The position numbers and the translations under genes were made by a program. DNA of 64,000 nucleotides from Elysia crispata (taxonomy: Eukaryota; Mollusca; Gastropoda; Plakobranchidae), in NCBI GenBank assembly GCA_033675545.1, contig JAWDGP010005360.1, positions 62,001 through 126,000 on the forward strand, given 5' to 3'. Every line of letters starts with the position of its first letter. The stretch's first letter is position 1. Positions 13,101-41,313 of the stretch are shown piece after piece. Below the pieces are notes generated by a model. That model searched no databases, was not told the origin of the DNA, and saw only the letters and a program-made list of their open reading frames with translations.

Positions 13101-15562
13101 CACCACTGTTCAGTGATCACATCTTACCAGAGGTAGCAGCCTTTCAAAATGACATTTATTGAAAAGAAAACAAGAATTTTTAGTTTAGAAATTTCAGTAT
13201 GATTTGATGTTCACTTAATATCATTATGATATATTATGTTAGGGTCATCATTGCGTCAGATGGATTTTTGTTGTGTTATAAGAAACTGTCTTGCACTGAC
13301 TTATGGGACATCATTTCATCTTTTTCTTGTGATGTTCCTATCTAACCTCATATTTGAGGCATGCAGCTAACTTTAACTGAGAAGTCAATATTGATTTTTA
13401 TTGGGTTTTTTTTTCTTTAATTTGACCCTCTATTTTAGGTATGGATTGTAATAACAACATTTAACAAAGATTGCAAAGATTGCAGCGCTGTTAGCCTTAA
13501 TCACGCTTTCAAGATATTTGTGTTGCAAGTTAACTTGTATTGTTAAGTGATAATAAAGTGAATAGCAACAAATTACTGAAGTACCAAAAAAAAGACACGA
13601 TGTTTTTATCATGCAAGCTACCTGTTGGTATCATCTCTCATTCTCCTTTTATTTCAGAAATATTGAAGAAATTTTAGCATCCAAAGGAGAGGAAGTTATG
13701 AGAGCCTCTGACACACACCTTCCACTAGATTTCATGGAAAAGTATGACCACCAAACACAGTGAATATATTTTGTATTGTCTTTGTAGTTAAAATGTGTCA
13801 TATTTTTCTCAAATTACATTCAAATGTGCTTTCAAAGGTTTTTGCTCTTCGAAATGGCAATGCACTTTTTTCAGCTTTGTAATTGTGGAAAAGCAGAATC
13901 ATGAGAATGCTATGAGGAATTTTGTTTGCTTTTTTTTTTTCATTGCGAGACAAAGAGGCTTTTAGCTACTTTTGCAATCTGAATTTTCAACTATGTGACT
14001 CATCAGGTCTGATTTCAAAAATTTTTTTTTCACACATATTTTTGAACGTTTAGTTTCAATCAGTTTTATTTTCTCTAAAAGGGCCAGAATTAATAGAAAA
14101 TTTAAAGTAAAGCATTGTTCTGTTCTTAACAACTATTAAACATTTGCAGAGAAAAAAATGAAATAATTGACCTGTCTTCTTCCAAGTTTTGAGTGAAATA
14201 ACATGAAATAAAAAATATCTGCAACTTTTTTAAGTTACACATTGTAAACACATGCGGCCTTGTGTTTTTTAGCTGAGTTAAATTGTTGCGCTCATTTCTT
14301 CAGAAGAACAGATAAGAATTTTTTCTCATCTTAAGCGTGATTAGGTTTCTCGGTTATTGGTTCACAATTTAAGACATCCATAGGACCTCCATCAAATGGT
14401 TGAAATAAAATACATTTGTTTCAGAATCTTGAAGGACATAGGCCCAATCAGAAGCATGGGATTTTGATACTGTAACTTGAATCATGTTCGAAAATTTCTC
14501 TGGGCATTAGAGTCCTGTTTTTGTATGATGTAATATTTTTTACTTTGAAGTTTTTATATTTTTAATTTGAGGAATACTTTTCAATCGCATCAAAGTCAAG
14601 TGTAGGTCAAAGGCATGTTGACACAAAAAAAAAAACAAGGGGTGTTTCACACGATTCGTCCAATTCCTTTATAATACCAGTTGGCAAAGTGGTATAGCGC
14701 CGGAATTAGCAATTCATCAAGAGATGAGGGTGTGGGTTCGAATCCTATTTCTGTGCAAAAAAAAAAAAGATAACAGGGAGACATCTGGGAGTCATGACCT
14801 GGGTGTGGCTCGGCCCCCTTAGAGTGTCAGAAGTTCAGGGCCGAAACACTTGCTATAAGGGGGGTTTCTTCTCTGAAGACTCCCTGTTATCTAGCTCGCC
14901 AATGAGTTTTTACCTACTGAGACAGATATAATTTGTAATATTTTTAAGGTATTCATTCCAAGAAAATTTGAGAATTGACATCCAGGTTAAATGCAAAGAC
15001 TTGATACTAGTGTCAATAAATTGATTTCTTTATAATTAAAATGTAAATTCTTTTGCCTGAGTTACCATAACCCTTTTTTTCTACTCTTTTTTCAATGGGC
15101 TGTCATTCATATCAGGACATATCTTTCAGATTCAATGGTTAGAATGAATGTGAATAAATTGTTAATGCCTAGCTTGGTAAAGTCTATACTGTATAAAGCA
15201 TGGATACTTTGTTGACTTTTAAAAGTATCACTAGGGATTGAGCAAGGTAAAATGGTTACATAGCAAATATCACAGTTACCACAATATTGTGTGATATATC
15301 ACCAATTTAACTTAGGTTAAAAAGTTAGTGCTAGTCAAAAAGTTAGGTGCAACTTTCTCTCCTGAGGTTAAAACGGCACACTCTCTTTTTCAGGTTTGAA
15401 GAATCTTTATCCTCCTCATCAAGCAGTGACGAAGACACAGGCATAATGGTGCCATCTGTTGGCTTATCTCTGGATCACATGGCAGAGAAAGTTGAGATAC
15501 CTGGCATGAACACAGAGGAAGAAGCAGAGAAAGCTAAGGAGCCTAAAATAAAGGAGGAATAA
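10101..15562 (+). CDS. DNLZ: DNL-type zinc finger protein (mitochondrial Hsp70 escort co-chaperone)
   Basis: Orthologue of DNLZ/HEP1 (yeast Zim17/Tim15), a mitochondrial protein that keeps mtHsp70 soluble (family knowledge). Exons 10101-10549, 13658-13741 and 15394-15562 total 702 nt, 233 aa. The start has a strong context (CCCACCATGA). The N-terminus is Arg/Ser-rich and lacks acidic residues over the first 25 residues, as expected of a mitochondrial presequence. The zinc finger uses C103/C106 and C128/C131 (CNVC, CCNC) and is followed by the signature LIADNLGWF at about 136-144. The split Arg codon AG|A joins exons 1 and 2, giving RNIEEIL as in the family. Exon 2 joins exon 3 through AA|G (MEK|FEES), adding a Ser/Asp/Glu-rich tail (SSSSSSDEDTG) absent from the human protein as I remember it. 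If intron 2 is retained, the frame stops at 13761-13763, giving a shorter isoform. Donors are GTGAGA and GTATGA. Confidence 0.93.
11983..12870. mobile_element. Possible pogo/Tigger-like non-autonomous element (DNLZ intron 1)
   Basis: The left end reads CAGTGGAATCGCTTGAGGTC and the right end, reverse-complemented, reads CAATAGAATCTGTTGACAG, a degenerate terminal inverted repeat of the CAGTNGAA type used by pogo/Tigger elements. The interior repeats the word AAGTCAAC several times and has no transposase ORF. The TA duplication is only partly convincing. Confidence 0.4.
12938..13090. repeat. Imperfect ~61-bp tandem repeat, about 2.5 copies
   Basis: Three successive degenerate units begin atgagctctttgactt, atgagctccttgacttgt and aaagctctttgacttttg. 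They share an agtgctagata-like second half. Located in DNLZ intron 1; no coding capacity. Confidence 0.7.
14678..14905 (+). mobile_element. tRNA-derived SINE (DNLZ intron 2)
   Basis: A perfect RNA polymerase III A box (tggcaaagtgg, 14682-14692, consensus TRGYNNARNGG) and B box (ggttcgaatcc, 14735-14745) are spaced as in a tRNA with a long variable arm. The folded acceptor stem of a real tRNA gene is not evident. A short A-run and a body of about 130 bp follow. An inverted repeat, ataacaggga (from about 14770) with tccctgttat (from about 14881), brackets the body. The 3' limit is uncertain. Confidence 0.75.
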
Positions 15563-16350
15563 ATTTTGACAACGTTTTTTTCTGCTGGATTTGTTATTTT
15601 ATTTACTTTAATCATTTCAAAACTTATTGTCTTGAGTGATGCAATCATGGCACAGCTTGAAATTTGATCTCATTTGACTCCTGAATCGATTTAAAAATGA
15701 ATTTATCATAAAGTATTTATACAAGCCTTTCAGGGGAATTTATGCATTAAATTTTGTATTTACAATCTTAATGGAATATGCAGAACTCTTTTGACCCAAA
15801 TGTTTACAATGTAAAATTAATATTTTTGTCATTTTTCATAATGTGAGTAATTTGTTGCTTTTTCAGGTGGATGAATGAAAAAAAAATATATAATTCTTTT
15901 TTGAATATAATGATTTCATTAAAAAAATATTTCTTGCCATATTTATTTTAATTACTCCTCTTGAGGACAGTATAAAGTGGTTCACATTTTTAAGGCTGCT
16001 GACCATGAAATGCATTACAGTTGTTCCACTTTAAACACTTCTGAGTAGTGAATAAGTTATGGCCATAACACACAAAGTGATACGATGTTTATAAGATGTT
16101 CCGTTTTTCATTTTATTTATCTACTACTATGCTTTTTCATTTCATTTTTTGTACTTTCATGTTTGCTGTTTCAGATGGGGACTATCTTTAAAGATGCTGT
16201 GAAAGTTTTTGGAAGTAAGATGTTAATAACAAGAATGAAATTACTGAATAAAAATACAACTGAAAGCAATGGTTTTAAAGTCAACGAGTGATATACATGT
16301 AGTTAAAAGTAAAATGGCAGGTGTTCAACAGTAAAAAAAAAAAAATTGCC

Positions 16351-16685
16351 CAAAAGTTATAAAATTTATTTCTCATTGTTTTAAACTACTCTGTAAATTT
16401 TCAGCGTGTGAATGAGATTTATTAATGTGTGCACAAATCTGTTTCTCAGATTTTGTGTCAGGCACTAAGAGATTTTGAAGCCTGGATAGATTTTTTGATG
16501 TTGGGATTAAATGTTTCAAAAGTTATAAAATTGATTTCTCATTGTTTTAAACTGCTCTGTAAATTTTCAGCGTGTGAATGAGATTTATTAATGTGTGCAC
16601 AAATCTGTTTCTCAGATTTTGTGTCAGGCACTAAGAGATTTTGAAGCCTGGGTAGATTTTTTGATGTTGGGATTAAATGTTTCAA
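16351..16685. repeat. 166-bp tandem duplication
   Basis: Two nearly identical 166-bp copies, starting caaaagttataaaatt at 16351 and 16517, follow each other directly downstream of DNLZ. They differ at only a few positions, so the duplication is recent. It is non-coding. Confidence 0.93.
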
Positions 16686-17911
16686 CTGCTAAGCTTCTTT
16701 CTTACATGAATTGATTGGTAGACTGTAAAAAGTTGAAAATTTTGTGTACATTTCATCTTTGAGAAAAACGAATTTTCTATTATTATATATTTTAGGTATT
16801 TTGTGCTTAGGTTCTTTGGTAACTTATCATAATTATAATCAAAGTAGTAAAGTGTTTCCAGGTGCTATGGATTAAACAGCACTTTCACTTTTTGGATCAA
16901 ATTATGTTAAAGGTTGTGCAAAAATTTCTTGACAATGTTTTTTTACATTTGATTTATCAAATAAAGAGTTGCATTTATAAATTCATCCCTTATTTTTTAG
17001 CACAGCTGGATTTTTGCATGATTTTTAATAAATGTATTGATATGAATGAAAGTTTTTTTAAGAACTTGGTGGTTGCCCACAATTTAGTTATCTTTCCAAG
17101 CACTTTTCAGAGCAGATTTCTCTATTTTCTCAGCAGAAATTTTTACCTCATAAACTTTTGGCTGGAAAAGCAGTCTTTAGTATTGATTTCATATGATCAT
17201 CAAATAAATTTGTTTAATGATCTGAAGTATAAAGGACAAAAATTGTTGCCTTAGAGTGATACTTCCATTCTCCTCTTTCTCTCTCTTTGTTTTTCATTTC
17301 CCAGTTCTCTCCTCTCTCTTTCATGACTTGCATTTATTTGCATTTCAGTGGTATATACTGGTAGGACTAGGAGAAAGTGCAATTAAATAAAGTAGAGAAA
17401 ACTGTACTTTCAGTCCTTTCTATAACATTTCGTTATTTGCAAGGAATTGTTGACTTGATATGTACCTATCAGCTCCTGTGCCAAAAGATTGACATTTTTT
17501 AATTGCTGTAAATACATGCAGTTGAATTGTAAAAAGTTTGTTGGTCTTAAAAGTTGATGTAGCTATTATTTGGAATATTTACATCTTGTAGTCAGTCTAA
17601 ATGAGTGGAATGGCAAAAATTGGACTGCGTTGTTGAAAAAAAAGAGCATCTGAAAATAAACTTCTGAGTTCTTTTCTTTTACATAAAGGATTTATTAAAT
17701 TTTCAATCTCTTTGCAGAATTTTTCTGTACTATCTAACTTTTAGAAGCTCAGAAAAGAGCATTTTTTTTTTCAACTTTTAATGTGAATACAGAAAACACC
17801 ACTCAGCTAGAATTATATTTTGAGAGGTAACATTACTTTTCATATATGTTTTTTTTTCCTTTAAACTTAAAATCATTCAGTCATTCTAGTTGAGGCTCCA
17901 AATTTCTTATG

Positions 17912-18174
17912 CAGTGGAAACCTCAAAAACCAAAGTCTGATTATTCAAATTTCTCATTAACCGAGTTTTGCAGGTGGTAGCTTATATTTTACTCTTTGGC
18001 TTTGTTAGAATCGGACTTGTATTTCGAAGTCTTTCTGATTCGAGGGTTGCTCGTTGCAGGCACAGTACACACTCAATGAGTCATAGATTGCTTTACCCAT
18101 TTTTGTAATTTGAGTACTCTTAATTCGAAGATTTAACCCATTCCCATACAATTCGAATGATGAGGTTTCTACTG
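17912..18174. mobile_element. Pogo/Tigger-like MITE
   Basis: About 260 bp bounded by CAGTGGAAACCTC on the left and GAGGTTTCTACTG on the right (12 of 13 inverted-repeat positions match), the hallmark terminus of pogo/Tigger elements. The interior has the AT-rich ATTAACCGAG and ATTCGAA words common in these elements and no ORF. A clear TA target duplication is not visible, so the boundary may be off by a few bases. Confidence 0.65.
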
Positions 18175-18454
18175 TGTTTGTTTTTTTCCTGTCTATTATG
18201 ATTTCTGCCTTAAAATTCCTATTTAAAAATTTGTTACAGTGTTACAGTGCTTTATTATTCACTTTGTTCTTTCCATAATCGGTATTATCTTATCTTTGTG
18301 ACAGTTTGTCTAATCTGATCTTTTCATGAAAGATTACATTACAAGAAAATTATTTTTTGATATGTTTTTACATGCTGGGACGGAATTCAATATCATGCAA
18401 TTTTTTTTAATTATTTCACAGCAGCTTTTTTCTCTTCTCTTCTCTTATCTTCTT

Positions 18455-18555
18455 TATTTTTGTTTCTCTTATGTTAAGAAAGAGATTTTGTTACTAGACA
18501 TGATTTTTGTTTCTTTTATGTTATGAAAGAGATTTTGCTACTAGACATGATTTTG
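18455..18555. repeat. Short (~46-bp) tandem duplication
   Basis: The segment tttctcttatgttaagaaag...gttactagacatgat is repeated once with a few substitutions immediately downstream. Apart from this and the MITE, 16686-19300 holds no gene or element that I recognise. Confidence 0.7.
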
Positions 18556-19304
18556 CTTATAACAAGTATTGCTGAAATTGATGCCATAGATGGAAAATAC
18601 AGTAATCAAAGGTGCTAAGCAATGTAAAAAGCATATCCTCTGTCTACCTGTAGCTGCCAATGAAAAATTTGTTTTTCCAAAGGGACAAATGAAAGTAATG
18701 ATTAACACTATAACAGTTAAGATTTTTTATAACTTGAAAATTTGTTGACATAATGATAATAGTCATTTACAAAGTTTAGCCTTCAATTTACCTCTTTTTA
18801 TATGATTTAATTGAAGCAAGTTTGTAAGTAGTTGGGGCTTTTTTGCTGTTGGTTTTTTTCTTCCTTTCTTTTTTTTTTTTTTCGAGAGGATGACTTTTTT
18901 CATTAATCAGAGTTAAATCTTCTTTTTTGTTTGTTTGACACTTCCTTACCAAAGAGAAAATATTTTCAAAGATGTTGATTTAGTTTTAGATGGTCATATT
19001 GTATTTTATTGAATTAAAGATATGAACTCAGAATATTTAAATCAAGCATATATCTTAGTTTTATTGTGTTTTGCCTTTTCCTTCACACTATCATGGTTGT
19101 GTCAATTTGAAAATATTTTAAGAGTGTTTTGAGAAACTGATTGAAAACTTATGTTACTTTAAGTTTTGAGATTGATGTATGAGAATCTTGCCACATATAT
19201 ATTGCAGAGTGACTCGTTCTTTAAAAAAAAAACTGAAATCAGTGAAGTAAACAAGTTGAGAGCCCTTGATTCATAAACTATGAAACGAAGTCACTCAATG
19301 GTTG

Positions 19305-20203
19305 CCAGGTGAAGAGTTCCGACAAGAAGTCTAGCATTAGTAGCAATGATTCAATGATAGGGTGACGAGTCCGACTCTTGGCTGGTGAAGAGTTCCGACA
19401 AGAAGTCTAGCATTAGCAGAGTCCGACTCTTGGCTGGTGAAGAGTTCCGACAAGAAGTCTAGCATTAGTAGCAATGATTCAATGATAGGGTGACGAGTCC
19501 GACTCTTGGCTGGTGAAGAGTTCCGACAAGAAGTCTAGCATTAGTAGCAATGATTCAATGATAGGGTGACGAGTCCGACTCTTGGCTGGTGAAGAGTTCC
19601 GACAAGAAGTCCAGCATTAGTAGCAATGATTCAATGATAGGGTGACGAGTCCGACTCTTGGCTGGTGAAGAGTTCCGACAAGAAGTCCAGCATTAGTAGC
19701 AATGATTCAATGATAGGGTGACGAGTCCGACTCTTGTCTGGTGAAGAGTTCGGACAAGAAGTCTAGCATTAGTAGCAATGATTCAATGATAGGGTGACGA
19801 GTCCGACTCTTGGCTGGTGAAGAGTTCCGACAAGAAGTCTAGCATTAGTAGCAATGATTCAATGATAGGGTGACGAGTCCGACTCTTGGCTGGTGAAGAG
19901 TTCGGACTAGAAGTCTAGCTTTAGTTGCAATGATTCAATGATAGGGTGACGAGTCCGACTCTTGTCTGGTGAAGAGTTCCGACAAGAAGTCTAGCCTTAG
20001 AAGCAATGATTCAATGATAGAGTGACGAGTCCGACTCTTGTCTGGTGAAGAGTTCCGACAAGAAGTCTAGCCTTAGAAGCAATGATTCAATGATAGGGTG
20101 ACGAGTCCGACTCTTGGCTGGTGAAGAGTTCCGACAAGAAGTCTAGCATTAGTAGCAATGATTCAATGATAGGGTGACGAGTCCGACTCTTGGCTGGTGA
20201 AGT
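19305..20203. repeat. 76-bp satellite-like tandem array, about 12 copies
   Basis: Units beginning gctggtgaagagttccgaca recur every 76 bp from 19305 to 20193. One internally deleted 52-bp copy lies at 19381-19432. Copies differ by only a few substitutions (gtctagc/gtccagc, cattagtagc/ccttagaagc), so the array is young or homogenised. Each unit contains two small potential hairpins: gagtccgactc, and ACTCTT paired with AAGAGT. No open frame is conserved across units. Confidence 0.95.
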
Positions 20204-21466
20204 GAAGAACAGGCAGAGCCAAGCATTAGCAAAATAGGCTCCTAATCCTACAGCAACAGGATGCCTAGGACGGCGACGAAACAACTATTGGACGTTCACA
20301 TTTCAGGCATAGGGCAGTCAGGTTAAGTCCAGCAAAACATTCAACCAGCTTTCTGACGTACATGCAGTGTCTCGAAGATAACGGCTTGAGACTGACGTTA
20401 GATCATACTATTTTTCATAGATGATTAGATGTATGGTCTACTCTCTCACAGAATAGAGACGTCGAAGATCCACATTCATGCTGAACAATCGGTTCCCTTC
20501 AAGGGAATTTGTAGACATTCAAGCCCCCACTAGACGACAAGGATAAGAGACCGGCTGCCAAAATATCTACCATACAAGGATGGTCCTTAGGATGAGAGCC
20601 TGATGTCACGCTCATTGCTCAAACGCAGGAAGCAAACTGCCAAAGTTTTCAGGGCTGACTCCCTTAGGCTTCGCCTTGCAGTTTTTCGAAGTTTTCAACT
20701 ACACGTATAGGCCTACTCCAACATGTAATGGCCTTCCGCTCACGTCTCCAGTATCTCATCGAATAGGGGAAGTTGACTAATTCTGTATTTTGCAAATCTA
20801 TTTTAAGATGTTTTAAACGCATACAGGAAAATTTTCGATTCCCGTCAAAAGCGCACCATGGTGCCTGCCTTTCGGGAATTCATAGCCGCGCATTTATTTA
20901 AACCTACATGTTTATGAATTTTAAAAATATCTTTAAATAGGTTTGGATTCTACATAGTTAGCCATCTATTCTTATTTCATGCACTTGGTTCTTTCTCTAA
21001 ATTACTTGTTCTTACTTCAATACCTACCCAAATATGGTTCACTAATTACTGCACAAATGTGTCTCCCGGACTACTCTCATGAGCTAAATCAACTTTCAAC
21101 TTTCAAATCTTATTTCTGGTCTGCAACTTATACAGTAGAAGCTATAACAAATTCCAAATTGAAAAGCATTTTTATACGCCGGCATAATATTATATAAGAA
21201 TTGCTTTAAATCATAAATAGACTAATGAGCTTATCTCTATAGTGTTAGTAAAGATGCACTATTACTGTTTAAGATGGAGCGAGTTCAAAAAGTAAATTTT
21301 ACTATCAACAATGCAGAATTTTAGTTAGTCTGACCGTTTATGAATGGATCATAATGATAATTATCGCAGTTAAGGTTTGGTAAATTATAAGAAATTCGGA
21401 TTTAATTTTTGTTCGCATTTTAATTTTTTTCCCTTGACTAGGTGACAACTCATTTGAGTTTGTTAG
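20204..21466. other. Unassigned non-coding stretch after the satellite array
   Basis: About 20204-20780 is less AT-rich than its surroundings and starts exactly where the 76-bp array ends, so it may be the flank of the element that seeded the array. I see no terminal repeats or protein similarity. The remainder is AT-rich and featureless up to the PhyH-A stop codon. Confidence 0.4.
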
Positions 21467-31497
<10,031 letters not shown>

Positions 31498-32773
31498 GGT
31501 ATCGTAAGTAAAATCGCCTGGTAAGCAAAAGATTTGACCCAAGAATCAATGCTAATTATTGGTTTTTATGGTAAGAAATGAAAATGTTAATGAAAGATGG
31601 AGGATGGAGGTGGAGCTAGAAGATATCTTTCTTTTTAGTCTTAAATTTAAAATGTGATGGAGGTAAAAAACATTTCAACCCTCTCTCATTAAATGCCGCG
31701 TCAAGAAACGTTGGAACTAGCTACTAAACGAGTTAAATGCTATATGCATCTACATGGAAACAAAATAGAGCGACACGATTTGAAAGGATTTTTTCTCACC
31801 TAGAGCAGTCATGATGTGGATCCGATGTTGTTAATCAATGATGTGTTCGGTGACGTCTGTCAAATCGAATACACTCTTCTCTGTTTTCACTATAAACTCA
31901 TCATTTCCTATGACACACTCATTTGAAGCTAAGAAGAAGCATTTTGTTTCTTTCTCTATGAAAATGCATGCAACAGAATATCAAGATAAAAGACAGATGT
32001 CCAATAATTTTCTGATTTTACAACGCATGTAGATAAGGGTTTAGAGATTTCACTGAAGTAACATAGAGATATAAGATGAACTGAGACGTAGCATAATTAT
32101 TGTTACGTAATGTTGTCAGCTTTATTCTTAGCGGGATAAGGCGAAGCTTAGAAATTGTTATCGTAGTTTGCAAAGATCTTCACCTACTTGTCAATGCAAA
32201 TGTTGAACTGTTGATAACTTGGTATTGCACTTCTGGGGTGTCTGGGAAATTAATAGATCGATAGCTGGAGAGGAAATTACATCCTCGGGAATTATCTCTT
32301 CTCTAACGCAATGACATTTCAGTGGATTTAAACTGGCAGGTAAGTTTTAGAACTTTGAAGAAACCGGGTCAAAGGCGTTTGTGGCAGAGAGGGGAGGAAG
32401 GGAAAGGAAAAAGACAGATAGACTAAGGGAAGAGAAAAAGGATTCGGAGAAAGGTTGGGAGAGACACAGAGGCAGACAGACAGACAGACAGACAGACACA
32501 GAAACTTTGAAAGAGTGGAAAAGAAAACCATGAAGAGAGAGGGCCTTAGATAATTTAAAACCTTGAACGATTGCATTAGTTGGCTTAAAATCTATTTTGC
32601 TCTTCCAAATATCTTTTATAGCAATGTAGCAAAATGTACCATATATTTTCCCTTTTTATTTTTTATTTTTTTATGACGTACCAATGCCTTTTTTGTGTTT
32701 GCCTATCCGTCCATCTGTTTCGTGAGTATATTTCTCTTCTCTTTTTTTTTAATTTCTTTCTTTTTCAATTTCG

Positions 32774-33083
<310 letters not shown>

Positions 33084-33179
33084 AAGCTCAATGTTTTCTC
33101 TCGTCCATTTTCCAAGTTATCGAACGTAATCAACATGTACCCTTGAAAATTTTTTTACAAATTTCTTCTCTCGAGATTT

Positions 33180-33187
33180 TATAAAAG
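33180..33187 (+). promoter_or_regulatory. Candidate TATA box upstream of alternative PhyH-B exon
   Basis: TATAAAAG lies 34 bp upstream of the ATG at 33214, which opens a short exon that would splice in phase to PhyH-B exon 2. The spacing fits a TATA box only if the 5' leader is very short. Confidence 0.3.
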
Positions 33188-33213
33188 CTACGTCTTCTCT
33201 GCGCATCACTGAC

Positions 33214-33262
33214 ATGGCTGTCCTTGACCTCTTTCATTCCCTGGGGTCGGCCATGGCGGCAG
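33214..33262 (+). other. Possible alternative first coding exon of PhyH-B
   Basis: An ATG-initiated 49-nt frame (MAVLDLFHSLGSAMAA plus one base) ends at a CAG|GTATAA donor. It leaves one base, exactly the phase needed by the canonical exon 2 acceptor at 35471-35472, giving a G|GA codon and ...AAGFLTKDEV. FHSLG aligns without gaps to FHNLG of PhyH-A. The resulting protein would be 266 aa. The match could be chance: the phase alone has a one-in-three probability. Confidence 0.35.
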
Positions 33263-33629
33263 GTATAACCTCAGATAGCCGAGATAACTAAACTTACAGA
33301 GGGTGCCAATTACATTGTATATCACTGAGGTCAAGTTTTGGACAAAGGATCACTCTTCCACGATCTCTCGGAAGCGAAACCTAGATGATCTATTCGCGCT
33401 GTCTGAAGCCGCAGGCCATAGCGACTACAGGTCATTCCAGACCAGCACATGTCTTTCTAGTTTAATTTGGAGAAGGTAGAATCTATACGCGTTTGAGAAG
33501 AGTTAGGGTGAAAGTTAGCAGAAATTGTAACAGCGTGATGGGATTGCCAGGTTAGTTGCTTTGTTCTTACTTTTCCTTTTTATTAAAATTTCCTTTGTTT
33601 TAATTATTACAAATATACCATCTTAGGAT

Positions 33630-33653
33630 GAGAGAGAGAGAGAGATAGAGAGA

Positions 33654-33690
<37 letters not shown>

Positions 33691-33775
33691 AGACAGACAG
33701 ACAGACAAACAAACAGACAGGCAGACAAACAGACAGACACAGAGAGACAGACAGACAGGCAGACAGACAGACAGA
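33630..33775. repeat. (GA)n/(GACA)n microsatellite
   Basis: GA dinucleotides followed by GACA and GGCA tetranucleotides; non-coding. Confidence 0.95.
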
Positions 33776-34575
33776 GTGTTAACTTAGAGTCGATATTAGT
33801 TGTTCAGATTCACATTTTTTTTGATGCAATAAATTCATTTTGTGTAAACATAGATTACCATTAATGTATTAATAATTATTCTATAGTCACAAGATTTGTA
33901 GAACTATGATTTGTAATGCGAACAGGTATACAGTGGCCGTGTTTGCCTCCCTCTAAGTCAGGAATTAAAATCCACATGGACAGCGTATCGTTTTTTTCAA
34001 CGAATGGTAACATTGAAAGCCCAGATGTTGAAATTGCATAAATTAATCTTAGCTTAAGTGAGTTTATTATCACCTTTCACTGTTTGCGATGATTGAAGCT
34101 TACAAAAGTTATGAAGCTAATACGCAATCAGTCGCTGATAAAATTTTTACTTTGATTTGATGGATTTGATGGTATCTTTTGTCCCAGCAAAGGTTTATGG
34201 GTATGATTAACGGCTGGTTCAAAAATAGACAGAATGTAGGATTTAATTGTTGCTACAAGACAAGACAATTGAGGAATTCTAAGCATAGACAGATGCACTC
34301 TGGGGTTAGAATACATAAAAGTCCATGTGGGAAAGCATTCAATTCTCCTTTTGACTGTGCAGAATAATTTTGTTAAAAGTAATCTGCAATAGCATTGAAT
34401 TCTCTATCAGGTTAGATAATGCCATATATTTTCCTCGAATCGACTTGCCAGATTGTATGGCTAACGGATTCTTAAGGTCATGGGATCAAGGAAAATCGAT
34501 TGGCATTCACAGACTACTAGTTCAATGTTATAAAATGTTATTAATATTTGGCTCTCTTTTACACTTCTGTACTGC

Positions 34576-40758
<6,183 letters not shown>

Positions 40759-40767
<9 letters not shown>

Positions 40768-41110
40768 TTTCGATCCAAGTCGATTATAATATCAATTTTT
40801 TTTTCTTTTGTCACTTTATTTCACCCCAAGTGATATCGATCCAAGTCGATTATTGTATCATTTTGTTTTATCCTTTGTCACTTAATTTCACCCCAAGTGA
40901 TATCGATCCAAGTCGATTATTATATCATTTTGTTTTATCCTTTGTCACTTAATTTCACCCCAAGTGATATCGATCCAAGTCGATTATTATATCATTTTTT
41001 TCCCCTTTGTTACTTTATTTCACCCCAAGTGATATCGATCTAAGTCGATTATTATATCACATTTATTTTTTCTTATATCACATTTATTTTTTTTCTTTTG
41101 TCACTCTATT
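40759..41110. repeat. 67-bp tandem repeat starting at the PhyH-B stop codon
   Basis: Units containing tgatatcgatccaagtcgat recur with a 67-bp period (aag at 40828, 40895, 40960-40962 and 41027). The first unit, gccaaatgatttcgatccaa, overlaps the last two codons and stop of PhyH-B, so the array grew from the gene's own 3' end. About 4.5 copies are present; the last is degenerate. Confidence 0.9.
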
Positions 41111-41313
41111 TCTTTCTATTTTGTGAACTTGAAGTAAAAGGATATAAATGATATAAGATTTCTGATCACCTTTTATCATAAACATTTTCTTTCATATAGA
41201 AGTATATGTAGCTACGCTGACAGTAGTTTCTTTATAAATATGTTTAAAGACAATTTGAAATGAGACTTGTCTACAATTTGTTGTAAATAAACAAATAATT
41301 TTTTGAAACGAAT

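Noticed and set aside
14678-14760. Functional tRNA gene
   Set aside because: A and B boxes are good, but there is no matching acceptor stem or clear anticodon arm, and an unrelated body follows, so a SINE is the better call.
16862-17254. 130-codon open frame
   Set aside because: AT-rich, Phe/Leu/Ile-heavy composition with no recognisable motif or splice context; typical of chance frames in this sequence.
19305-20203. Hammerhead ribozyme in the 76-bp satellite (tgacgagtccgactc resembles the ribozyme core and stem II)
   Set aside because: The core needs CUGANGA before and GAAA after stem II. Here the first base is G and TTGG follows the stem, on every copy; the reverse strand has no match either.
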